DNA of 11,878 nucleotides from Methyloceanibacter sp. (GTDB lineage: Bacteria > Pseudomonadota > Alphaproteobacteria > Rhizobiales > Methyloligellaceae). The DNA is taken from NCBI GenBank assembly GCA_025449615.1, contig JANWJA010000113.1, positions 1 to 11,878 of the forward strand. Direction: 5' to 3'. The stretch's first letter is position 1. Each line of letters starts with the position of its first letter. Below the pieces are notes generated by a model. The model saw only the letters and a program-made list of their open reading frames with translations, had not been told where the DNA came from and searched no databases. This document shows positions 1 to 6,149 of the stretch, in pieces. A program made the position numbers and the translations under genes.

Positions 1-1241
1 CCACGCACGCGAGACGCATCGGTGCCGAGACGGCTACTGTCCGGATTTGAGTCCGTGCGCGCAACCAGCTTGCCGTCGATAAGCAGGCCTCTCTTGATCA
101 GGAGCTTTTCGAGCTCGGCACGCTGGCTCATGACGGAGAAGCCGTTGGCGCCTCCGGGGCCGAAAGAAGCGGCAAGCAGCAGGAGCGCCAACACGCCCGG
201 CACCAGTCTGAGATCGAAATTCTCCCCTCTGGTCACGCGAATGATCGCGAGCGCCAGCGCCCAGACACCGATCAGCACCATCAAATAGCGATCCTCGGTG
301 ACGCCATAATCGGCGATGCGCCGATAGACCGCGAGGAACAGCAGGATCACCGGCAGGGCCGTGAGCCAGACCCAATAGCGCCAGAACAGGCGGACCAGCG
401 TGCCCCCAGTCTCGCGCATGGGATAGCCGACAAGAAGTGTGGCGGCGCCGACCATGAGATAGCCAACGACCATGCTGCCTAGCGTGCCCTTAGGCAGCGT
501 CCATTCGAGTGCGATCTTGATGGCGTAAGCGTAGAGAATGGCGGTGTAGACGAGCAGCAGCGGCACCAGCACGAATTTCACCAGGGTCGAAGCGGCCCGC
601 ATGATGAACTCGTTCCGATCCTGCTCGGTGATGGTGTCGCTGAAACTCCGCGGCGCGAAGGCAAGCGCGCTCACCGGCGCGATCAGGCCAAGGCAAACGG
701 TCCAGATATACTCGTGCCAGCGGAACGGCAGATCGAGCGAGAACAGCGTGTTCAATGTTTCCAGGATGCTGGAGAGGCCGGCGCCGAAGAGGCCGGCGCC
801 AACAAGGGCGACACCGGTGCCCAGCACCAGCCGCTGATTGAACAGCCAAAACGATGAGTTGCTTTCATTGCGGCCGAGGAAGCCGGCGAGGCCGACGAGA
901 AGCACAAGCCCGCCGATGAGAAGATGGGGGCTAAGCCAAATGCACCAGGCAAGCCAAAAGAGGAGAGCGATGACCAGGACGCCAGCGGCCGCGAGAACAA
1001 ACCTCACGGCTTGCGTGCGCTTAGTCGATTCCACGAAGAAATCGACGGCGACGACCCAAAGGAAACAGGCCGCCAAGGCTCCAAGGGTCCTGAGCTTGGC
1101 ATCGCCCATATTCGAGCCGTGATAGAGCTTGTAGAGGGTAAAGAGCACCGCGAAGCCGACGCCCAACGGAAATCGCTCGACCGCCGCGCTGATGTCGGGA
1201 AGCCAGCCACGCCACGACCATGTCCTTGCCGTCTTCGCCAT
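1..1241 (-). CDS. DUF4153 multi-pass membrane protein (3' end cut off by window edge)
   Basis: I translated this frame by hand from the ATG at 1241; it stays open for 413 codons and runs off the left edge. It starts 17 bases after the stop of the upstream gene, with an AGAGGA Shine-Dalgarno sequence about 8 bases before the ATG. The protein is very hydrophobic, with about nine candidate membrane segments (near residues 28-40, 53-70, 80-102, 106-122, 137-155, 177-195, 220-242, 255-272, 290-305, 318-335 and 346-360 by eye; the exact count is uncertain). The block ILYAYAIKIALEWTLPKG at 235-252, then DYGVTEDRYL at 311-320 and ASFGPGGANGFSVMSQR at 358-374, are features I associate with the DUF4153 family. 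The part after about 375 is soluble. The function of DUF4153 is not established. Its position as last visible gene behind secDF suggests it is transcribed with that operon. Family call fairly sure; role unknown. Confidence 0.85.
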   Translation of the reverse strand, partial: MAKTARTWSWRGWLPDISAAVERFPLGVGFAVLFTLYKLYHGSNMGDAKLRTLGALAACFLWVVAVDFFVESTKRTQAVRFVLAAAGVLVIALLFWLAWCIWLSPHLLIGGLVLLVGLAGFLGRNESNSSFWLFNQRLVLGTGVALVGAGLFGAGLSSILETLNTLFSLDLPFRWHEYIWTVCLGLIAPVSALAFAPRSFSDTITEQDRNEFIMRAASTLVKFVLVPLLLVYTAILYAYAIKIALEWTLPKGTLGSMVVGYLMVGAATLLVGYPMRETGGTLVRLFWRYWVWLTALPVILLFLAVYRRIADYGVTEDRYLMVLIGVWALALAIIRVTRGENFDLRLVPGVLALLLLAASFGPGGANGFSVMSQRAELEKLLIKRGLLIDGKLVARTDSNPDSSRLGTDASRVR

Positions 1242-1258
1242 GAGCTTTTCCTCTTGCG

Positions 1259-2092
1259 CTACCGCCAGGTCGCCAAGCGCCACAGACGATAAAGCGGATT
1301 GATGGTGCTTACGAAGCGAAAAGGATCCGACGCGACCTTGGCCAGCGAAGCCAAATAAGGCCGCACCAGCGCAAGCGGCAGAAAGAACTTTCGTTCTCGC
1401 GCCGGGAGTTCTGCAAGCTTCCGCTCGGCCTGCTCCAGGGAGACTTGGGCCTTGCCACGCAACTCAGCGAGCACGGATGCGAGGCCGGGACTCGCCTTGC
1501 CTGCAAGGATGGCTTCCGCCGAGGTGCCGTGACGGCGAAGCAGATCGTCCGGGAGGTCGCAACGTTCCAGCGCGGCGTGAACGGGCAAGGACCGCATCAA
1601 ACCGGTAAGGCCGTAGGCGTGACCGGCTTCGGCATAGAGTGATTGGAGCCGATCGGCATCTCCACCGCCAATAGTTACGGCCGCCGCAAACAGGCTGCCT
1701 GCAGTAGCATCCAGATAGGCGTCAAGCGCGGCCATGTCCGGCATGATCTTCACCGCGATATCGAACTCTCTCGCATCGATCATTCTGCGGATGGGCTCTG
1801 CCGCGCCTGGATGGTGCTGCAGGAGGCTACCAATGGCGTCGGCCACGGGGCTTGCCGTCGCCTCGCCGGTCGCAGCGCGGGCTAGCGCGTCGCGCCACCA
1901 CTGCAATGTGATCTTGCCGAGGTCTGGCTCGCTCACCCGCTCGCCGATGCGGGCGAGCTCGACATTCAAGGCATAAAGGGCAAACAGATCGTCGCGGGCG
2001 GATGAAGACGCGAATAGCGTGGCGAGGTAACGGTCGGGATCGCCCTCGCGGACGATGGCGACTATCGTTCTAGTTTGCTCCGCCTCATCCAA
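1259..2092 (-). CDS. Phytoene/squalene-synthase-fold protein, NDUFAF6-like, catalytic motifs absent
   Basis: The 277-residue product has the all-helical trans-isoprenyl synthase fold signature but lacks the catalytic Asp motifs. Where phytoene synthases have a DDxxD-type motif, this protein reads YALNVELARI (40-49); where the second Asp-rich motif is expected it reads GLTGLMRSLPVHAA (161-174). The segments FALYALNVELA and ITLQWWRDAL (61-70) resemble the human complex I assembly factor NDUFAF6 (C8orf38), itself an inactive member of this fold. I therefore infer a role in assembling respiratory NADH dehydrogenase rather than terpenoid synthesis. The start is a judgement: the frame runs open into secF up to 2257 but that part is an out-of-frame shadow of secF. 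No ATG or GTG exists after the secF stop, so I chose TTG at 2092 with GAGG 6 bases upstream; TTG at 2113 is an alternative. Genome annotation would probably say 'phytoene/squalene synthase family protein'. Confidence 0.85.
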   Translation of the reverse strand: MDEAEQTRTIVAIVREGDPDRYLATLFASSSARDDLFALYALNVELARIGERVSEPDLGKITLQWWRDALARAATGEATASPVADAIGSLLQHHPGAAEPIRRMIDAREFDIAVKIMPDMAALDAYLDATAGSLFAAAVTIGGGDADRLQSLYAEAGHAYGLTGLMRSLPVHAALERCDLPDDLLRRHGTSAEAILAGKASPGLASVLAELRGKAQVSLEQAERKLAELPARERKFFLPLALVRPYLASLAKVASDPFRFVSTINPLYRLWRLATWR

Positions 2093-2121
2093 TCGAGGCC
2101 TCGCTTCCTCCAAAGGCAGGA

Positions 2122-3069
2122 TCAGACCCGCGCCGCGGCCCCTGCCCTCGTGCTTTCCCCGCTCTTGGTGAAGGCGTCGCGCTTCACGCCGAGGATCAAC
2201 TGCAAGGGCGCCGCGACAAAGATCGAGGAATAGGCGCCGATGACGATGCCCCAGCACATGGCAAGCGCAAAGCCGTAGATCGCCTCGCCGCCGACAATGA
2301 GAAACGGCAGCATGGCGAGGAAGGTGGTGACGTGGGTGAGCGTGGTTCTGGACAGCGTCTCGTTGATCGAGAGATTGAGCAGCTCAACCAGCGGCATCCT
2401 GCGATACTTGCGCAAATTCTCTCTGATTCGGTCGAAGATCACGACCTTGTCGTTGAGCGAATAGCCTATGATGGTGAGAATGGCGGCGATAGACGAGAGA
2501 TTGAACTCGAGCTGGAGCAACGCGTATACACCGATGGTTCCGGTTACGTCGTGAATCAGCGAGGCGATGGCGGCGACGGCGAACTGCCATTCGAAACGGA
2601 ACCAGACATAGATCAAGATGCCTAACATGGCGACGACGACGGCGACGGTGCCTCCGGCGATCAATTCGTTCGAGATGGTGGGACCGACGACCTCGACGCG
2701 CCGATATTCGACACCGTCGCCCAGCGCCTGCTTCACCTTGCCGATGGAAGCCTGCTGCTCTTGCTCGGTCGGCTGCGCTGCGATGCGGATCAGCACATTG
2801 TCGGGCGCGCCGAATTCCTGAATCTGCACCTCGCCGATATTGAGCGCGTTGATCCTGGAGCGAATGGAGGCAAGATCGGCCGTGCTTTCCTTGGTCTTGA
2901 TCTCGATCAGGGTGCCGCCCTGGAAGTCGATGCCGAAATTGAGCCCGACGCTCCACACCAGGAACAAGGGCACGACGGTGAGCAGCGCGGACACGACCCA
3001 GCTGATCGTCCTTAGGCGAACGAAATCGATCTTGGTATCGGCGGGGACGAAGCTGAAGCCTCTGAACAT
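2122..3069 (-). CDS. secF: Protein translocase subunit SecF
   Basis: SecF pairs with SecD in the inner membrane and uses the proton motive force to pull exported proteins out of the SecYEG channel on the periplasmic side. The 315-residue length is normal for a stand-alone SecF. Visible features: a first membrane segment at about 22-42, the family motif GIDFQGG at 46-52, a periplasmic domain from about 55 to 130 ending in EVVGPTIS (126-133), and a five-helix membrane bundle (about 136 onward) with the conserved GYSLNDKVVIFDRIREN block at 202-218 that carries the charged residues linked to proton flow. The tail after 295 is polar and variable. The ATG lies 12 bases after the secD stop and its Shine-Dalgarno (AGGAAAG) overlaps that stop codon, pointing to translational coupling with secD. 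Confidence 0.97.
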   Translation of the reverse strand: MFRGFSFVPADTKIDFVRLRTISWVVSALLTVVPLFLVWSVGLNFGIDFQGGTLIEIKTKESTADLASIRSRINALNIGEVQIQEFGAPDNVLIRIAAQPTEQEQQASIGKVKQALGDGVEYRRVEVVGPTISNELIAGGTVAVVVAMLGILIYVWFRFEWQFAVAAIASLIHDVTGTIGVYALLQLEFNLSSIAAILTIIGYSLNDKVVIFDRIRENLRKYRRMPLVELLNLSINETLSRTTLTHVTTFLAMLPFLIVGGEAIYGFALAMCWGIVIGAYSSIFVAAPLQLILGVKRDAFTKSGESTRAGAAARV

Positions 3070-3081
3070 ATCGGTTCTTTC

Positions 3082-4704
3082 CTAAATCGGCACGAGTGTG
3101 GGCCGCCACCTGCGCAGCCAGTATGCGACCATCATCCGGGTCACGGTAACGGCGGTGAAAAGCGAGGCGAAGATGCCGACGGTGAGCGTCACGGCGAAGC
3201 CGCGCACCGCGCCGGAGCCGAGCCAGAACAGCACCAGAGTCGAGATCAGGGTCGTCACGTTGGAGTCGATAATGGTCGCCATGGCGCGGGTGTAGCCGGC
3301 CTCGATGGAGGCGACTGGCGACTTGCCCGATCTGATCTCCTCGCGGATGCGCTCGTTGATCAGCACGTTGGCATCGACCGCGATGCCGATGGTGAGCACA
3401 ATGCCGGCGATGCCAGGCAGTGTCAGGGTCGCGCCCATCAGCGAGAGTACGCCGAAGATCAACGCGATGTTGATGAGAAGCGCGAGATTGGCAAACAGCC
3501 CGAAGAGGCTATAGGCCGCGAACATGAAGATGACGACGAGCGCGAGCCCCATCAGCGCAGCCTTCTTGCCAGAGGCGATGGAGTCGGCGCCAAGGCTCGC
3601 GCCGACGGTGCGTTCCTCGATGGGGGTAAGCTTGGCCGGCAGCGCACCGGAGCGGAGCAGCACGGCGAGGTCATTGGCGCGCTCGACGGTGAAATTGCCG
3701 CTGATCTGGCCAGTGCCGCCGAGGATCGGCTCGTTGATGCGCGGCGCCGTGATCACCTTGTTATCAAGCAGAACAGCAAAGGGCAGACCAACATTCTCTT
3801 GGGTGATCTTGCCGAAGCGTTTGGCGCCGGCGGCGTCGAAGCGGAAGGTCACGACAGGCTCGCCGGTGCGTTGGTCAAACGAGGCTTGCGCATCGACCAG
3901 ATTCTGCCCGGTCAAGAGCACCTCGTCCTTCAACACGTAGGGAACCGGCGGAGTCTCTTCGCCATAGACCAGCTCGTCACCGGTCGGCACACGCTTGCTG
4001 CTTGCCACTTGGCTCGCGTCGGCCGAGGGATCGACGAGCTTGAATTCGAGCTTGCCGGTCTCGCCGATCAGATTCTTCAAGCGCTCGACATCTTGGATGC
4101 CCGGCACCTGCACCAGAATGCGGTTGCGGCCCTCGCGCTGGATGATCGGCTCGGTGGTGCCGAGCTGGTCGACGCGGCGCCTGATAGTCTCGATCGATGC
4201 CTGGATCGCGGCGCCCATACGCTGGTTGAGGCCGACATCGGTGATGGTCAGCGTGACCTCGTTATCGCCACTCTTCTCGACGTCGAGGTCGCTGCCGGAA
4301 AAGTTGCTGAACACATTGCCGCCAACGGAAACGGAAAGCTTCTTCAAGGCGGCCAGAGCCTTGTCGAAATCGGCAGCGTTGCGGATTTTCACCGAGACTG
4401 AGCGCGTGGCAGAGTTTTGCGCGAGATCGGTGTAGCCGATCGCGGGCTTCGCGCCACGAAGCGCGTCGCGCGCATCGCTTCTGACCGTCTTCAGCCAATC
4501 CTCGACCACTTCTTTTTCTTCGAGCTGGTAGAGGAGATGCGCGCCGCCTTGCAGGTCGAGGCCGAGATTAACCTGCTTGTGCGGAAGCCAAGACGGCAGT
4601 CCCGCCAGGGTCGATGGAGAAAACAGATTCGGGAGCGCAAGCAGGAAGCCCACGAGCACGATGCCCCAAACGAGGATCACCTTCCATCTTTGAAAATGCA
4701 GCAT
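3082..4704 (-). CDS. secD: Protein translocase subunit SecD
   Basis: SecD is the larger partner of SecF in the accessory complex that drives late steps of Sec-dependent export. The protein has 540 residues. In order: an N-terminal membrane segment (about 8-25), the motif GLDLQGG (48-54), the periplasmic P1 domain with IRRRVDQLGTTEP (174-186) and RILVQVPGI (195-203), the conserved RSGALPAKL (351-359) just before the membrane bundle, and the GIAVDANVLINERIREE block (440-456) that carries the conserved charged residues of the fourth transmembrane helix. SecD and SecF are separate genes here, as in Escherichia coli, not a fused SecDF. The gene starts 54 bases after yajC and ends 12 bases before secF. 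The Shine-Dalgarno before the ATG is weak (GGAG 12 bases upstream, or AGG nearer). Confidence 0.98.
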   Translation of the reverse strand: MLHFQRWKVILVWGIVLVGFLLALPNLFSPSTLAGLPSWLPHKQVNLGLDLQGGAHLLYQLEEKEVVEDWLKTVRSDARDALRGAKPAIGYTDLAQNSATRSVSVKIRNAADFDKALAALKKLSVSVGGNVFSNFSGSDLDVEKSGDNEVTLTITDVGLNQRMGAAIQASIETIRRRVDQLGTTEPIIQREGRNRILVQVPGIQDVERLKNLIGETGKLEFKLVDPSADASQVASSKRVPTGDELVYGEETPPVPYVLKDEVLLTGQNLVDAQASFDQRTGEPVVTFRFDAAGAKRFGKITQENVGLPFAVLLDNKVITAPRINEPILGGTGQISGNFTVERANDLAVLLRSGALPAKLTPIEERTVGASLGADSIASGKKAALMGLALVVIFMFAAYSLFGLFANLALLINIALIFGVLSLMGATLTLPGIAGIVLTIGIAVDANVLINERIREEIRSGKSPVASIEAGYTRAMATIIDSNVTTLISTLVLFWLGSGAVRGFAVTLTVGIFASLFTAVTVTRMMVAYWLRRWRPTLVPI

Positions 4705-4758
4705 GGCTGCCTGAAGCTCCGCTTAAACTATGGCGCTAATCGATTAGTTTGATTCTGA
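4705..4758 (-). other. yajC-secD spacer with nested inverted repeats
   Basis: In this 54-base spacer there is a perfect 12-base palindrome, CTAATCGATTAG, at 4736-4747, and an inverted repeat AAACTA (4725-4730) / TAGTTT (4745-4750) that overlaps it, so the two pairings exclude each other in RNA. The stretch is more AT-rich than the genes around it. No U-tract follows, so it is not an intrinsic terminator by eye. It may be a binding site or a weak RNA structure before secD, or chance. Confidence 0.3.
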
Positions 4759-5106
4759 TCACTCTGAGGCCGCTTTCGGCTTCGCATTTGCCGCCGGCTC
4801 GGTCTTGCCGCGGATCTCCGAAATGGTCCCGCGCAGAACTTTGATGCGCACGCCATCGGCGATTTCGATCTGGAGCTCGTTATCCTCCACCTTGGCAACC
4901 TTACCGATGATGCCGCCGGAGGTCACCACCGTGTCGCCGCGGCGGATGTTGGCCACCATGTCGCGGTGCTCTTTGAGACGCTTCTGCTGCGGCCGGATCA
5001 TCATGAAATACATGATGCCGATGATCATGATGGTCGGGACGATGAGGCTATTGAGGTAGTCCATCGCGCCCGGCGACGCGGCTTGGGCGTAGACAAAACT
5101 CGTCAT
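4759..5106 (-). CDS. yajC: Sec translocon accessory subunit YajC
   Basis: YajC is a small single-span inner-membrane protein that co-purifies with SecDF and is encoded next to it in many bacteria. The 115-residue product has one membrane helix at about 19-37 followed by the family hallmark YFMMIRPQQKR (33-43) and the cytoplasmic beta domain with GDTVVTSGGIIGKV (57-70). The C-terminus (101-115) is rich in Ala, Lys and Glu and probably disordered. The ATG has an AAGGA Shine-Dalgarno 9 bases upstream. It is the first gene of the yajC-secD-secF run and lies behind a candidate promoter in the divergent gap with the DUF815 ATPase gene. Confidence 0.97.
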   Translation of the reverse strand: MTSFVYAQAASPGAMDYLNSLIVPTIMIIGIMYFMMIRPQQKRLKEHRDMVANIRRGDTVVTSGGIIGKVAKVEDNELQIEIADGVRIKVLRGTISEIRGKTEPAANAKPKAASE

Positions 5107-5134
5107 GCGGTCAGATCCTTTGGCTTAGACGTTC

Positions 5135-5153
5135 CGGGCCGTTTGCGGGCCCG
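5135..5153 (-). other. GC-rich hairpin in the predicted yajC leader
   Basis: CGGGCC (5135-5140) and GGCCCG (5148-5153) form a 6-bp stem with a 7-base loop, located 29 bases upstream of the yajC ATG and downstream of the proposed promoter, hence inside the expected 5' leader. It does not cover the Shine-Dalgarno. No run of T follows on the minus strand, so it is not a canonical terminator. Function, if any, is unknown. Confidence 0.3.
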
Positions 5154-5193
5154 ACCCCTTCTCGAACGCCTTTGGGCGCTTTGATTTGGCGGG

Positions 5194-5221
5194 ACTATAG
5201 CCACCTCAACCGTGTTTGCAA
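5194..5221 (-). promoter_or_regulatory. Candidate sigma70 promoter for yajC-secD-secF
   Basis: On the minus strand, TTGCAA (5221-5216) is followed by a 16-base spacer and TATAGT (5199-5194), a 5 of 6 match to the -10 consensus. This would start transcription near 5187, giving a leader of about 80 bases before the yajC ATG at 5106. It is the best -10-like element in the 179-base divergent gap. Assigned by eye from consensus only. Confidence 0.45.
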
Positions 5222-5230
5222 CGGGGCGGT

Positions 5231-5259
5231 TTGAGCCATCTCCGGGCCTTTCTTATGCT
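5231..5259 (+). promoter_or_regulatory. Candidate promoter for the DUF815 ATPase gene
   Basis: TTGAGC (5231-5236), a 17-base spacer and TATGCT (5254-5259) match the sigma70 hexamers at 4 of 6 each with ideal spacing. Initiation near 5266 would give a leader of about 20 bases, in line with the absence of a clear Shine-Dalgarno before the ATG at 5286. The -35 box lies 9 bases from the -35 box of the opposite yajC promoter candidate. Confidence 0.35.
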
Positions 5260-5285
5260 GGCGCTTCGGCGTAAACCGGGCGGCC

Positions 5286-6149
5286 ATGAATTACCAGGAA
5301 CCTCTGACCGGCCTTTTGGAGCGGATCGCCCGGGCGCTGGAACGTTTGAGTCCGTCGCGCGAACGGGTTGCTGATTTCGGCATGGCCGAGGCCTTCGTCT
5401 GGCATGCAGAGCCACAAGGCTTCGCGTCCGTCCGCGAGGTGAACCGGGTTCCCCTCTCCTTGCACAAGGGCATCGAGGCGCAGCGTGACATGCTGCTGGT
5501 CAATACACGGCAATTCGCGAAAACGCTGCCGGCCAATAATGCGCTGCTGTGGGGCGCGCGCGGCATGGGCAAGAGCTCGCTGGTCAAGGCCGTGCATGCG
5601 GAAATCTGCCGGAGCGAGACGCCGCTCAAACTGATCGAGATCCATCGGGAGGATATCGACACTCTCCCCCAATGTTTGACTCCGTTACGCGAGGCGGCTC
5701 AACACCGCTTCCTGGTGTTCTGCGACGACCTCTCCTTCGAGGCGCGCGATACGTCTTACAAATCGCTGAAGGCCGTGCTTGAAGGCGGCATCGAGGGCAG
5801 GCCCGAGAATGTGTTGTTCTACGCGACATCGAACCGGCGGCATTTGATGCCGCGGGAGATGCTCGAGAACGAGCGCTCGACCGCGATCAACCCCTCAGAG
5901 GCCGTGGAAGAGAAGGTGTCGCTCTCGGACCGCTTCGGGCTGTGGATCGGCTTCCACAATTGCAGCCAGGACGACTATTTGGAAATGGTGGGGGCTTATG
6001 CGCGCCACTACGGGCTGAAGGTCGACGGTTCTGCTCTGAAGCAGGAGGCGTTAGCCTGGGCTGCGGCCCGCGGCTCGCGCTCAGGCCGCGTCGCCTGGCA
6101 ATTCATCCAAGACTTGGCCGGCCACCTGGGTGTGAAGCTCGACGCCTAA
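5286..6149 (+). CDS. DUF815 family AAA+ ATPase
   Basis: This 287-residue soluble protein belongs to the DUF815 (PF05673) P-loop ATPases. The Walker A motif is GARGMGKSS (90-98), Walker B is FLVFCDDLSFE (142-152), the sensor-1 region is YATSNRRHL (179-187), and SLSDRFGLW (212-220) carries a likely arginine finger; RSGRVAW (265-271) sits where a C-terminal lid arginine would be. The roughly 70 residues before the ATPase core are helical and specific to the family. The biochemical function of DUF815 proteins is not established; the architecture implies ATP-driven remodelling of an unknown partner. It is the only plus-strand gene of the window. It has no good Shine-Dalgarno. Its TAA overlaps the TAG of the convergent NlpD-like gene by 4 bases (6146-6149), leaving no room for a terminator between them. 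Confidence 0.93.
   Translation: MNYQEPLTGLLERIARALERLSPSRERVADFGMAEAFVWHAEPQGFASVREVNRVPLSLHKGIEAQRDMLLVNTRQFAKTLPANNALLWGARGMGKSSLVKAVHAEICRSETPLKLIEIHREDIDTLPQCLTPLREAAQHRFLVFCDDLSFEARDTSYKSLKAVLEGGIEGRPENVLFYATSNRRHLMPREMLENERSTAINPSEAVEEKVSLSDRFGLWIGFHNCSQDDYLEMVGAYARHYGLKVDGSALKQEALAWAAARGSRSGRVAWQFIQDLAGHLGVKLDA

Noticed and set aside
1259..2092. Assignment as a hopanoid or carotenoid enzyme (HpnC, HpnD or CrtB).
   Set aside because: The Asp-rich catalytic motifs of those enzymes are absent, and no hopanoid or carotenoid genes are nearby.
2093..2257. Extension of the NDUFAF6-like gene upstream to an ATG at 2257.
   Set aside because: The added 55 residues overlap the secF coding region in another frame, are Arg/His-rich and look like a frame shadow of secF.
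5195..5239. A 14-codon minus-strand reading frame upstream of yajC, considered as a secretion-monitoring arrest peptide controlling secDF.
   Set aside because: It overlaps the proposed promoter itself, so it would not be in the mRNA, lacks a signal sequence and an RAPP/RAPG-like arrest motif, and ends far from yajC. No other small frame of that kind was seen before yajC or secD.
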